Part shown: piece by piece, positions 38,060 to 46,300 of the stretch | How positions within the stretch are numbered: the first letter of the stretch is position 1 | Layout of the letters: each line of letters opens with the position of its first letter | Assembly (NCBI RefSeq): GCF_014174395.1 | Contig: NZ_JABEQD010000010.1 | Span: 1 to 64,000 of the forward strand | Origin: Gluconacetobacter aggeris | Lineage (GTDB): Bacteria > Pseudomonadota > Alphaproteobacteria > Acetobacterales > Acetobacteraceae | Direction: 5' to 3' | Length of the DNA: 64,000 nt | Position numbers and translations under genes: made by a program | Notes under the pieces: model-generated | What the model was told of the DNA's origin: nothing | The model's database searches: none | Seen by the model: the letters and a program-made list of their open reading frames with translations, nothing else

Positions 38060-38839
38060 TCAGCGATACACCATCCCGCCATCGATCAGGACCGATTGGC
38101 CGGTCATGTAATCGGAATCTGGGCCCGAGAGGTACGACACCAGCCCCGCCACATCCTCCGGCGTTTCCGCGCGGCCCAGGGCGATGCCGTCGACATATTT
38201 GCGGAACGTCGCCCCCTTCTCCGCCCCCGTGATCTCGGAGAACAGCCGGTCGATCTCCACCCACATATCCGTCCCCACCACACCGGGGCAGTAGGCGTTC
38301 ACCGTAATGCCCTTGCTGGCATATTCCTTCGCCGCCGCCTGGGTCAGCCCGCGCACGGCGAATTTCGTCGCCGAATAGACGCCCAGCAGCGCAAACCCGT
38401 CATGCCCCGCGATCGAGCATGCATTGATGATCTTGCCTTTCCGGCCCAGGGCGATGAACCGGTCGGCCGCCGCCTGGATGCCCCACAGCACGCCCTGGAC
38501 ATTGATGCGGAAAATCCGCTCCACATCCTCCGGCGTTACCGACGCCAGCGCCTTGACCTGCGCGATGCCGGCATTGTTGACCATGATGTCGAAACCGCCC
38601 AGCACCTGCGCGGCGTGGCCGACCGCCGCCCGCACCTGCTCGCGGTCGCCCACATCGGCGACAAAGATCGTGGCCCTGCGCCCGATCGCCTCGATCTCGG
38701 CCGCCACCGAGGCCAGCGCCTCGGCCTTGAGATCGACCAGCGCCACATCGGCGCCGTCCCGTGCCAGGCGCAGGGCAATGCCCCGGCCAATTCCCTGGGC
38801 CCCGCCCGTGACCAGCGCGACTTTTCCTGCGATTGCCAT
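38060..38839 (-). CDS. Acetoin/2,3-butanediol dehydrogenase-type SDR
   Basis: At 259 residues, a classical SDR with TGGAQGIG (11-18), NNAG (88-91), Ser142, Tyr155 and Lys159. D36 in ALVDLKAE points to NAD(H). The long match to meso-2,3-butanediol dehydrogenase/diacetyl reductases ([32 protein letters not shown] pattern and [12 protein letters not shown]) suggests it interconverts acetoin with diacetyl or butanediol. An acetolactate synthase gene lies 4.3 kb away, so the two may serve acetoin metabolism. Separate promoter region of 300 bp with two competing hairpins. Confidence 0.82.
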   Translation of the reverse strand: MAIAGKVALVTGGAQGIGRGIALRLARDGADVALVDLKAEALASVAAEIEAIGRRATIFVADVGDREQVRAAVGHAAQVLGGFDIMVNNAGIAQVKALASVTPEDVERIFRINVQGVLWGIQAAADRFIALGRKGKIINACSIAGHDGFALLGVYSATKFAVRGLTQAAAKEYASKGITVNAYCPGVVGTDMWVEIDRLFSEITGAEKGATFRKYVDGIALGRAETPEDVAGLVSYLSGPDSDYMTGQSVLIDGGMVYR

Positions 38840-38947
38840 GCAATCTTCTCCCCTTCAGCCATGCGAACCGCCGGCTACCGGGCATGAGATCGCCACAGGC
38901 GCATGCGGCGCGAAAGAGGCCGCACCCCCTCTCTCGCGCCCTCGTGA

Positions 38948-38983
38948 CAGGTCCGCGCAACACCTGTCGCGGACCTGCGACAG
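38948..38983. promoter_or_regulatory. Two mutually exclusive hairpins upstream of the acetoin-type SDR
   Basis: CAGGTCCGCG (38948-38957) can pair with CGCGGACCTG (38968-38977), or CTGTCGC (38964-38970) with GCGACAG (38977-38983); the second uses bases of the first. They lie 109-144 bp before the SDR start and downstream of dps on the minus strand. Could be an attenuator or simple terminator. Confidence 0.35.
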
Positions 38984-39096
38984 TGGCCGGTGGAGAGAAC
39001 ATCAAGGGCGGGATCACGATGGCCGGACGGCGGCCACCGGAAACATCACGCCCGCCCCACGACAGTACCGCACAAGGGCACTGTCGCCGGACGAAG

Positions 39097-39133
39097 GCGG
39101 CGCGCGCGGTCCCTACAGGGACGCGCGCGCCGC
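39097..39133 (-). terminator. Hairpin directly after the dps gene
   Basis: Sixteen-pair GC-rich stem with one bulge (39097-39113 and 39118-39133), loop TACA, five bases past the dps stop on the minus strand. Confidence 0.6.
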
Positions 39134-39137
39134 GCCG

Positions 39138-39683
39138 TCAGTCATTGCCGCCAAAGGCCGGGCGCGTGGATTCGAACAGGAACCATGTCCGGCGCTCGGT
39201 TTCGTCGATCCAGACTTCCAGCAGGCTCGCCGTCGCCACGTCGCCGCCCTCGTCGCAGATCGCATGCACCGCGCGCAGGCGGCCGGTCAGCGCCAGATTG
39301 TCCTCGCGCAGCTCGGCCAGCATGTCTTCCGGGGTGACATAGAGCGCATCATTGTCCGCCACCTTGGTCAGGCGGCTGATCTCGCCGATCGAATGCAGGG
39401 TCGTACCCCCCAGCTTGCGCGCGCGCTCGGCCAGCGGATCTGTCATGGCGAAGATCTGGTCGCTCTGCTCGTCCAGCAGCACATGGAAGTCGCGGAAATG
39501 GCGGCCGCTCATATGCCAGTGGAAATTCTTGGTCTTGATATAGAGCGCGAAGACATCGGCCAGAACCGTCCGCAAACCGGCGGAAATGGCCTCGACCGCG
39601 TCTTTCTTCAGGTCGGTCGGTGTCCCGAGATAGGTGTGAACATGGGCCTCGCCGACAGCCAGGGCCTTGGTCTTGTTCGACAT
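39138..39683 (-). CDS. dps: DNA starvation/stationary-phase protection protein Dps
   Basis: The 181-residue ferritin-like protein binds DNA and stores iron using peroxide. The inter-subunit ferroxidase site is visible in KNFHWHMSGRHFRDFHVLLDEQSDQI (52-77), with His55, His67 and the Asp-Glu pair 71-72. The Lys-containing N-terminal tail (SNKTKALAV) could contact DNA. ATG at 39683 has GGAGAA six bases before it; an ATG at 39695 is also in frame. Upstream lies a 390-bp region with a candidate sRNA on the other strand. Confidence 0.93.
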   Translation of the reverse strand: MSNKTKALAVGEAHVHTYLGTPTDLKKDAVEAISAGLRTVLADVFALYIKTKNFHWHMSGRHFRDFHVLLDEQSDQIFAMTDPLAERARKLGGTTLHSIGEISRLTKVADNDALYVTPEDMLAELREDNLALTGRLRAVHAICDEGGDVATASLLEVWIDETERRTWFLFESTRPAFGGND

Positions 39684-40072
39684 TGTCTTCTCCATGAACA
39701 TGACGTTCGACAGGCCATGTGGGCATCGGCCGCGATATCGGCAACCCCGATCCCCGGCTGTCACGCAACAATCATATCCGGCATGCGCAGGCATCCCGGC
39801 TCCGGAATCCTGCGGATTTCCGGACCGCCCTATCCAATAGACCAATATCCCGACGGCCTGCCCTTCCCGTCAGCCGTCGCGCATATCCCCATCCCGGGCA
39901 TGCCGCCTTTTATGTTGCAATTGATATTCATTCTTACTATTGGTCAGGAACTCACGGCGTCACGACAGTTTCCCAACCGTCGATTTCCCAACCCTCGCGC
40001 CGTGAAACCTCTCGCGGCATCGCCATCCTCCCGATGGCGGTGCCGTTTTTTCATCCGTCGCGCGACCGATCC
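39684..40072. other. Intergenic region between dps and an Old Yellow Enzyme gene
   Basis: Holds the dps promoter (minus strand, first 150 bp), an AT-rich box at 39909-39943 and a plus-strand orphan terminator at 40015-40051 that no plus-strand protein gene explains; see the ncRNA candidate. Confidence 0.6.
39944..40051 (+). ncRNA. Candidate small RNA with CCTCCC terminator loop
   Basis: A 13-pair terminator stem (40015-40027 with 40033-40045, one T-G pair) is followed by TTTTTT (40046-40051) on the plus strand, yet the neighbouring genes both read minus. The stem loop is CTCCC, giving ATCCTCCCGAT, which is complementary to ribosome binding sites. Upstream is an AT-rich patch with TTGCAA (39915-39920) and TATTGG (39938-39943) 17 bases apart. 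A second hairpin CACGGCG/CGCCGTG (39953-39959, 39998-40004) and a duplicated TTTCCCAACC lie inside. Layout resembles alphaproteobacterial anti-Shine-Dalgarno sRNAs (CcsR/cuckoo, AbcR types). The 5' end is a guess. Confidence 0.45.
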
Positions 40073-41173
40073 TCAAACCGAGAACAGATCCCGGTACCGC
40101 GACGGCTGGCAGCGCAGATACTGGTCCGGCGCCTTCACCCGCGCCCCCAGATGCGCCGCCGCATGCCATGGCCAGCGCGGGTCATACAGGATCGTCCGCG
40201 CCAGCCCGACCATGTCGGCATCTCCGGTGGCGACAATCGCCTCGGCCTGGTCGAAATCGGTGATCAGCCCCACCGCCACCACCGGCACATCCACCTGCTG
40301 CCGCACCGCGCGGGCCAGCGGAACCTGATAGCTGGGCGCCACCGGAATATCCTGCAACGGGCTCAACCCCGCGCTGGAAACATGCACGGCATCGCACCCG
40401 CGCGCCTTCAGGCCCTGCGCAAAGGCCACGGTCTGGTCGATCGTCCAGCCCCCCTCGACCCAGTCGGTACCCGAAACACGGACCGAGACAGGCCTGTCGG
40501 GAAAGGCCTGGCGCACGGCATCGAACACTTCCAGCGGAAAGCGCATCCGGTTTTCCAGCGTGCCGCCATATTCATCCTCCCGCTGGTTGGACAGCGGCGA
40601 GAGAAACTGATGCAGCAGATAGCCATGCGCGGCATGAAGCTGCACCAGATCCAGCCCCAGCCGCGCCGCCCGCTTCGCCGATGCCGCAAAGGCCTCGCGC
40701 ACCCGCCGCATCCCCTCGCGATCCAGGGCGTCCGGCGCATGCGTATCCGGCGTAAACGCCAGCGCGGACGGCGCCACCGTCCGCCATCCGTTCGCGGCAT
40801 CGGGCGCGATCTGCCGCCCGCCCTTCCATGGCACCTCGCACGATGCCTTGCGCCCGGCATGGGAAAGCTGGATGCCGACCGGCATGCCCGACCACGCCCG
40901 CACACTGTCCAGCACGCGGCGCAGCGCCTCTTCCGTGCCGTCATCCCACAATCCGACATCGCCATAGGTGATGCGCCCCTCGGGCAGCACCGACGTGGCC
41001 TCGATCGTCAGCAGGCCGGCACCCGACAGCGCCAGATTGCCCAGGTGGATCAGATGCCAGTCCGTCATCCGGCCCTCGACCGCCGAATACTGGCACATCG
41101 GGGCGATGACGATGCGGTTGCCCAGCGTCAGCCCGCCGATCCTGATCGGCTGGAACAGCCTCGATTGCGGCAT
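40073..41173 (-). CDS. NADH:flavin oxidoreductase, Old Yellow Enzyme family (NamA/YqjM type)
   Basis: A 366-residue FMN barrel that reduces activated C=C bonds. The N-terminus LFQPIRIGGLTLGNRIVIAPMCQYSA carries the Cys of the YqjM group (MCQY), the active site HAGRKAS and LHAAHGYLLHQFLSPLSNQREDEYGG fit the thermophilic-like OYEs, and QLH is present. 35 bp before it on the same strand is a LysR regulator gene, so the two are probably cotranscribed. The in vivo substrate is unknown. Confidence 0.92.
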   Translation of the reverse strand: MPQSRLFQPIRIGGLTLGNRIVIAPMCQYSAVEGRMTDWHLIHLGNLALSGAGLLTIEATSVLPEGRITYGDVGLWDDGTEEALRRVLDSVRAWSGMPVGIQLSHAGRKASCEVPWKGGRQIAPDAANGWRTVAPSALAFTPDTHAPDALDREGMRRVREAFAASAKRAARLGLDLVQLHAAHGYLLHQFLSPLSNQREDEYGGTLENRMRFPLEVFDAVRQAFPDRPVSVRVSGTDWVEGGWTIDQTVAFAQGLKARGCDAVHVSSAGLSPLQDIPVAPSYQVPLARAVRQQVDVPVVAVGLITDFDQAEAIVATGDADMVGLARTILYDPRWPWHAAAHLGARVKAPDQYLRCQPSRYRDLFSV

Positions 41174-41208
41174 GGATGCCCTCCCTCGATGTTTCGGCGA
41201 GTCTCGCC

Positions 41209-42135
41209 TTACGCGGCCCGGTAGGAAAACCCGCCGCAGCGCCTCAGATATGCGCGCAATTCGCGCAGGAACACATCCACATTCGCCCGCGCCCCCTGGC
41301 GGTGAGGCCGCAGCGCGTAGAAATCGATCCCTTCCCCCGAAAGCTCCGGCAGGACATGCACCAGCTTGCCGGATTTCAGATCGTCATGGACATCGCACAT
41401 CAGCTTGTAGGCGATCCCCTGCCCCGACAACGCCCAGTCATGGATGACCTCGCAGCTCGTCGAGGACAGGCGCGGCTGCACCGTGACCACCTCCCGGTTC
41501 TCCTCGTCGCCGAACGCCCAGCGATTGACCAGGGTCATCGACTTGCTGCGCCGCAGGCACAGGCAATCATGTGCCGCGAGGTCCTGCAGCGTGGCGGGGG
41601 CAGGATGGTGCGCCAGATAGCCCGGCGAGGCGCAGAGAATGCGCGTCGTCGAGGCCAGATGCGTCACGATGGCGGTCGGCATGTCGGGCATGCCCAGCCG
41701 CACGATCAGGTCGAGGCAGTCGCCGAATTCGTGCCGCCCCTCGCTGACCAGCGCCAGCCCGATCTTCAGCTCCGGATAGCGTTCGTTGAAGGCTTCGACG
41801 AAGGGCGCGATCAGGCGGCGCCCCAACTCCAGGGGCGCGCCGATATTCAGGCTGCCTTGCGGCATCCGCTCGGCCGACGCGATCTCGGCTTCCAGATCGG
41901 TGATGTCGGTGACGATCCGCAGCGCGCGTTCGTACAGGATCTGCCCCGTCTCGCTCAGCTTGAACCGCCGCGTGCTCCTGTTCACCAGGCAACTGCCCAG
42001 CCTGCCCTCCAGCCTGGCCAGCCGGCGCGATATCACGGCCGGAGAGGTCCCCATGCCGCGCGCGGCCTTCGTCATGCTCTGCGCCTCGGCCAGCATCACG
42101 AAAAACCTCAGATCGCCGACCTCATCGTAGATCAT
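41209..42135 (-). CDS. LysR-family transcriptional regulator
   Basis: This 308-residue regulator has a winged HTH at the N-terminus (LRFFVMLAEAQSMTKAARGMGTSPAVISRRLARLEGRLG pattern, residues 8-47) and a substrate-binding domain from about 90. It belongs to the CrgA/YhjC-type subgroup often tied to quinone or electrophile response. It is followed by an Old Yellow Enzyme gene on the same strand and divergent from a lipocalin-like gene, either of which could be its target. Upstream is a 200-bp AT-rich segment. Confidence 0.9.
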   Translation of the reverse strand: MIYDEVGDLRFFVMLAEAQSMTKAARGMGTSPAVISRRLARLEGRLGSCLVNRSTRRFKLSETGQILYERALRIVTDITDLEAEIASAERMPQGSLNIGAPLELGRRLIAPFVEAFNERYPELKIGLALVSEGRHEFGDCLDLIVRLGMPDMPTAIVTHLASTTRILCASPGYLAHHPAPATLQDLAAHDCLCLRRSKSMTLVNRWAFGDEENREVVTVQPRLSSTSCEVIHDWALSGQGIAYKLMCDVHDDLKSGKLVHVLPELSGEGIDFYALRPHRQGARANVDVFLRELRAYLRRCGGFSYRAA

Positions 42136-42352
42136 TTTTCCGACGGCTCCGATTTTTGTCGATTCAGCATAAATCTTTTGTCCCGTTTTTGATAGAAAAA
42201 ATCACGAAAACGGCATATACCTTCCATATACCCATGAATATTTATCCACAAAACGACCCTGTAAACAATTAACAAAAGAACAAGTAAAATATTTACAGAC
42301 GCCACACGGCTCCCCTTACTTGATTCTTGCTTCAAGAGGAACCATTCGGAAA
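42136..42352. promoter_or_regulatory. AT-rich divergent promoter region (LysR / lipocalin-like)
   Basis: A 217-bp stretch much richer in A/T than neighbours, between the starts of two divergent genes, with several T-tracts and T-N11-A type spacings that a LysR regulator might bind. No exact operator called. Confidence 0.5.
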
Positions 42353-42802
42353 ATGACGCGGGTACACGGTGAGAATTCCAGCGATCTGGCACAGCAGCTT
42401 ATTGGCACGTGGAAGCTTGTTTCCTACCAGGTAGAGGACAAGAAAAGCGGCGAAATGATCGAGGCCATGGGCGATTGCCCGCGCGGACGGGTCATTTTTA
42501 CCGCGGATGGCTGGGTCGCCTTCAACCTGGAAGGCAGCCTCCGCCAGCCCGCCGTGACAGACTGGGACCGCGCGCAGCTCATGAAAACCCTCGTCGCCTA
42601 TATCGGCCGCTACCGGATCGAGCACGATCAATGGATCACGCGCGTCGAGACGGCCTGGGCCCCCGAATGGGTGGGCACGGAACAGCGGCGGACCGTCACC
42701 GTGGACGGCGCCCATGCCACCGTCGTCACCCCCTGGCGCGAAATGCCCAACTGGGCCGATCGCGGTCCCTCCCGCAGCCTCATCCGCTTCCGGCGAGCGT
42801 GA
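42353..42802 (+). CDS. Lipocalin-like domain protein
   Basis: The 149-residue protein fits the short lipocalin-like (DUF1348/Lipocalin_5 type) fold: LIGTWKLVSYQVEDKKSGE, then DCPRGRVIFTADGWVAFNLE and YIGRYRIEHDQWITRVETAW. These proteins likely bind a small hydrophobic ligand and are often near oxidoreductases. No signal peptide. ATG at 42353 with AGAGG upstream. Divergent from the LysR gene. Its stop codon is part of the left arm of inverted-repeat copy E. Confidence 0.78.
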   Translation: MTRVHGENSSDLAQQLIGTWKLVSYQVEDKKSGEMIEAMGDCPRGRVIFTADGWVAFNLEGSLRQPAVTDWDRAQLMKTLVAYIGRYRIEHDQWITRVETAWAPEWVGTEQRRTVTVDGAHATVVTPWREMPNWADRGPSRSLIRFRRA

Positions 42803-42886
42803 GCGGAAATGCGCGCTGGTGGCGATCCGGCGCGCGTTTCCTGCGCGGCACTCTCGCTCACCAGCCCACATTTCCGCTCACGCTCG
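42794..42886 (+). repeat. Inverted-repeat element, copy E (overlaps the lipocalin stop codon)
   Basis: Arms 42794-42811 and 42869-42886 are complementary at all 18 positions. Core GCGCTGGTGGCGATCCGGC follows the left arm; CTCTCGCTCACCAGCCC precedes the right. The GCTGGTG/CACCAGC pair differs from copy B by a compensatory change. The TGA stop (42800-42802) lies in the left arm. Confidence 0.7.
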
Positions 42887-43115
42887 AACCAGGGGGCGTG
42901 CATGCATATTGCGGGAGGCAGCACGCCACGAATTGCCGATTGAGCGCACATCCCGAATCTGTTCCGATGGCATTCATCCGGACGGATTTCGCTGCGGGGA
43001 ATGTCCTCACATCGTGACGGACCTGATCGTGATTTGAATAGTCTCAGGCCTTTCCTCCCCTGTTCTTTCCGGACAACGATGCATGGCAGGTTCAGCCCTG
43101 TCCGGAGATGATCAT
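42887..43115 (+). other. Region upstream of the acetolactate synthase-like gene
   Basis: Between repeat copy E and the ATG at 43116. Holds a mild AT-rich patch near 43015-43080 that is the likely promoter. No gene seen. Confidence 0.5.
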
Positions 43116-44753
43116 ATGACAAAGGCATCCGACCTCCTCGTCGCGTCCCTCGAGAACGAGGGCGTCGATCGGATTTTCGGCATTCCCGGCGAAGAGAATC
43201 TCGATATCGTCGAATCCCTCCGCACCTCATCGATCAGGCTGACGATCACCCGCCACGAACAGGCCGCCGCCTTCATGGCCGCGACCCATGGCCGCCTCAC
43301 GGGCCGGCCGGGCGTGTGCCTCGCAACGCTCGGCCCCGGCGCGCTCAATCTCGCGACCGGCGCCGCCTACGCCCATCTGGGCGCAATGCCGATGGTGATG
43401 CTGACAGGGCAGAAGGCGATCCTGTCCGAACGCCAGGCCCGCTTCCAGATCGTCGATGTCGTGGCGACGATGCGCCCGCTGACCAAGATGGCCCGGCAGA
43501 TCGTCTCCGCCCACATGATCCCGACCCTGATCCGCGACGCCTTCCGCGTGGCGGCCGAAGAACGCCCCGGTCCGGTCCATCTCGAACTGCCCGAGGATAT
43601 CGCGCGCGAAGAATGCGGCAATCCGGCGCTGATCCGCCCGCACGCGATCGACGCGCCCGTCGCCAGTGAGGCTGCGATCCGCATCGCGGCCGACCTGCTG
43701 CGTTCCGCCCGGCGCCCCCTGGTCATGCTGGGTGCCGCCGCATCCCGCCCGCGCCTGGCCGGCAAGCTGCATGAATTCTTCTCGCGCACGCGCCTGCCCT
43801 ATTTCACCACGCAGATGGGCAAGGGCGCGGTGGGCGGATGCAGCGATCTCTATATGGGCACGGCTGCCCTCAGCGAGCGCGATTACGTCCACGAGGCCAT
43901 CGAACGCGCGGACCTGATCCTGACGATCGGCCACGACACCGCCGAAAAGCCGCCCTTCATCATGGGCGCCAACGGGCCGGACGTCGTGCATTTGGGCTAC
44001 GAGCCCGCCCATGTCGAGCAGGTCTATTTCCCGCAGACCGAAATCATCGGCGATATCGGCGCCTCCCTGTCCCGCCTGGCCGACCAGGTCGCAGGCCGCC
44101 TTGCCAACGCCGACGCCCTCCTGGGCCTGCGCGACGGCATCCTCGACCATATCCTGGAAGGCTCCACCGACAATCGCTGGACACCGCAGCGCGTCGTCGC
44201 CGATATCCGCAGGGTGATGCCGCAGGACGGTATCGTGGCGCTGGATAACGGCATGTACAAGATCTGGTTCGCGCGGAACTACCGCACCAGCGTCGCCAAC
44301 ACGCTCCTGCTGGACAATGCCCTGGCCACCATGGGTGCGGGCCTGCCATCGGCCATCGCGGCCGCCATCCTCTACCCCGACCGGCGCGTGCTGGCCGTCT
44401 CGGGCGATGGCGGGTTCATGATGAACAGCCAGGAAATCGAAACCGCCGTCCGCCTCAGGCTCAATCTCGTCTCCCTGATCATCGATGACGGCGCCTTCGG
44501 CATGATCCGCTGGAAGCAGGCGGTCGATCATTTCCCCGATTACGGCATGACATTCGGCAACCCCGATTTCGTCAAATATGCCGAATCCTACGGCGCCAAG
44601 GGCCATTTCGTCGAAAAGATCGAAGATTTCGCGGCAACTCTCGAACGCGCCTTCGTCGAGGGCGGCGTGCAGATCATCGCCATCCCGATCGATTATTCCG
44701 ACAATATCCGCGTGCTGATCGACGAATTGGGCAAGCGCATCCCCGTTACCTGA
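43116..44753 (+). CDS. Acetolactate synthase-like thiamine-diphosphate enzyme (catabolic AlsS type)
   Basis: The 545-residue enzyme has the ThDP-activating Glu48 in TRHEQAAAFMA, the ThDP-binding SGDGGFMMNSQEIETAVRL near 432-452 and the AlsS-like C-terminus VPIDYSDNIRVLID-type. It resembles the FAD-free catabolic acetolactate synthases that condense two pyruvates to 2-acetolactate as the first step to acetoin. No small regulatory subunit gene follows. 200 bp on is a hydroxy-acid oxidase gene, which could supply pyruvate from lactate. Other ThDP activities (benzoylformate or oxalyl-CoA decarboxylase) are less likely. Confidence 0.82.
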   Translation: MTKASDLLVASLENEGVDRIFGIPGEENLDIVESLRTSSIRLTITRHEQAAAFMAATHGRLTGRPGVCLATLGPGALNLATGAAYAHLGAMPMVMLTGQKAILSERQARFQIVDVVATMRPLTKMARQIVSAHMIPTLIRDAFRVAAEERPGPVHLELPEDIAREECGNPALIRPHAIDAPVASEAAIRIAADLLRSARRPLVMLGAAASRPRLAGKLHEFFSRTRLPYFTTQMGKGAVGGCSDLYMGTAALSERDYVHEAIERADLILTIGHDTAEKPPFIMGANGPDVVHLGYEPAHVEQVYFPQTEIIGDIGASLSRLADQVAGRLANADALLGLRDGILDHILEGSTDNRWTPQRVVADIRRVMPQDGIVALDNGMYKIWFARNYRTSVANTLLLDNALATMGAGLPSAIAAAILYPDRRVLAVSGDGGFMMNSQEIETAVRLRLNLVSLIIDDGAFGMIRWKQAVDHFPDYGMTFGNPDFVKYAESYGAKGHFVEKIEDFAATLERAFVEGGVQIIAIPIDYSDNIRVLIDELGKRIPVT

Positions 44754-44951
44754 AGCGCCCCCGACCGGGCAGAAATCCGGCGCGCCCTTCATGCACAGGG
44801 CGACAAGACGATATCCGAACCCCATCGGCCGCCCGGCGTTCACCCTGTCGGGGCTAACGCCGTCCGGCCGCCTTGCATCGTCCGGCACCAATTCCCCCTC
44901 ATGCCGATTTTCCGGCCCGGTTTCACGCCTGATCCCGCCGCAAGGAGTGCC

Positions 44952-46160
44952 ATGACCGCTTACTCCCCCGTCCAGGTAAAGCCGCCATCCACACTGGCCA
45001 CGCCCCGCCGCCTCGAGCGCTTCCTGTGTCTCGATGATTTCGAGACCGTCGCCCGACGGCGCCTGCCCCGGCAGATCTATGGCTATTACTCGGGGGCTGC
45101 GGAGACCAACCGCTCCCTGCGCGCCAATCGCGAGAGCTACGCCGCGCTCGCCCTGCTGCCGCGCGTGCTCGTCGATACGCGCGCGCGCTCGACGGTGGCG
45201 TCCCTCTTCCGCAAATCCTTCAGCCTGCCGGTCGGCATCGCGCCCATGGGCCTGTCCGCCCTGTCATCGTTCCGGGGCGACATCGTCCTGGCGCAGGCCG
45301 CGGCCGCCGAGGACGCGCTGATGGTGGCCAGCGCCACCTCGCTCACACCGCTGGAAACGATGGCCATCGAGGGCGGAACGCGCTGGTTCCAGGCCTATCT
45401 TCCCGGCGACAGAGAACGCATCGGGGCAATGCTCCGCCGGGTCGACGCGGCAGGGTTCGAGACGATCGTCCTCACCGCCGACGTGCAGGTTCCCGCCAAT
45501 CGCGAGAACAATGCCCGCACCGGCTTCTCCATGCCCCTTCGGCCCACCCCGCGCCTTTTCTGGGACGGGGCACGTCGTCCGCGATGGTCGCTCGGGACGT
45601 TCCTCCGCACACTCGCGCGCGGCATGCCGCATTTCGAGAACATGGATGCATTTCGCGGGCCGGCGATCCTCTCGCGCTCCGCCGAGCGCAATATCGGCAC
45701 CCGCGACGGGCTGTGCTGGGAACATGTCGCCTTCATGCGCGACAACTGGAAAGGCCGGCTCGTCGTCAAGGGAATCCTTTCGCCCGAAGATGTCGCGCTC
45801 GCCCGCACGGCAGGTCTCGACGGCGTCTGGCTGTCCAATCATGGCGGACGCCAGCTCGACTCGGCCATCGCCCCGCTGCTCATGCTGCAGGAGGCCGCGC
45901 GCGAGGCAGGCGAGATGGCGGTACTGATCGATGGCGGCATCCGGCGCGGCACCGACGTACTCAAGGCCCTGGCGCTGGGTGCGGATTTCGTCTTCGTCGG
46001 CCGGCCGTTTCTGTATGCCTCGGTCGCGGCGGGCACGGCCGGGGTGCGGCACGCGCTGCATCTGATGCGGGCGGAAATCGCGCGCGACATGGCGATGCTT
46101 GGCGTGAACACGATCGGCGAACTGTCCCCCGCCCATGTCCGCCGCTTCGCGGCCCCGTGA
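44952..46160 (+). CDS. FMN-dependent alpha-hydroxy-acid oxidizing protein (LldD-like)
   Basis: A 402-residue FMN enzyme of the lactate dehydrogenase/glycolate oxidase/mandelate dehydrogenase family. The catalytic His is in LSNHGGRQLDSA, with the FMN phosphate site DGGIRRGTDVLKALALGA; DVQVPANRENNARTGFSMP is typical of the membrane-associated lactate/mandelate subgroup. ATG has AAGGAG six bases upstream. It follows the acetolactate synthase-like gene, suggesting lactate to pyruvate to acetolactate. The loop that attaches LldD to the membrane is not clear. Confidence 0.88.
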   Translation: MTAYSPVQVKPPSTLATPRRLERFLCLDDFETVARRRLPRQIYGYYSGAAETNRSLRANRESYAALALLPRVLVDTRARSTVASLFRKSFSLPVGIAPMGLSALSSFRGDIVLAQAAAAEDALMVASATSLTPLETMAIEGGTRWFQAYLPGDRERIGAMLRRVDAAGFETIVLTADVQVPANRENNARTGFSMPLRPTPRLFWDGARRPRWSLGTFLRTLARGMPHFENMDAFRGPAILSRSAERNIGTRDGLCWEHVAFMRDNWKGRLVVKGILSPEDVALARTAGLDGVWLSNHGGRQLDSAIAPLLMLQEAAREAGEMAVLIDGGIRRGTDVLKALALGADFVFVGRPFLYASVAAGTAGVRHALHLMRAEIARDMAMLGVNTIGELSPAHVRRFAAP

Positions 46161-46300
46161 AAGGCGGGGTCGAACGCACATGTCCTGCGGGAAGGCCGGG
46201 GCTCCGCTCAAACGCGCGAGGGGCCGGGGGGCCACATACCCTCACGCCCCTCCGTAAAACATGGCCCCGCCCCGCACGTCGTCCCGATGGACCGAGAAAC

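Noticed and set aside
39909-39943. Fur-box-like sequence near dps
   Set aside because: Resemblance to the alternating GATAAT pattern is partial and lies about 230 bp from the dps start; treated as part of the possible sRNA promoter instead.
43116-44753. Benzoylformate decarboxylase with mandelate dehydrogenase (mandelate pathway)
   Set aside because: The ThDP enzyme's N- and C-terminal segments follow AlsS more closely, including the SDGD-type ThDP loop and the DYSDNI end, and no other mandelate gene is present.
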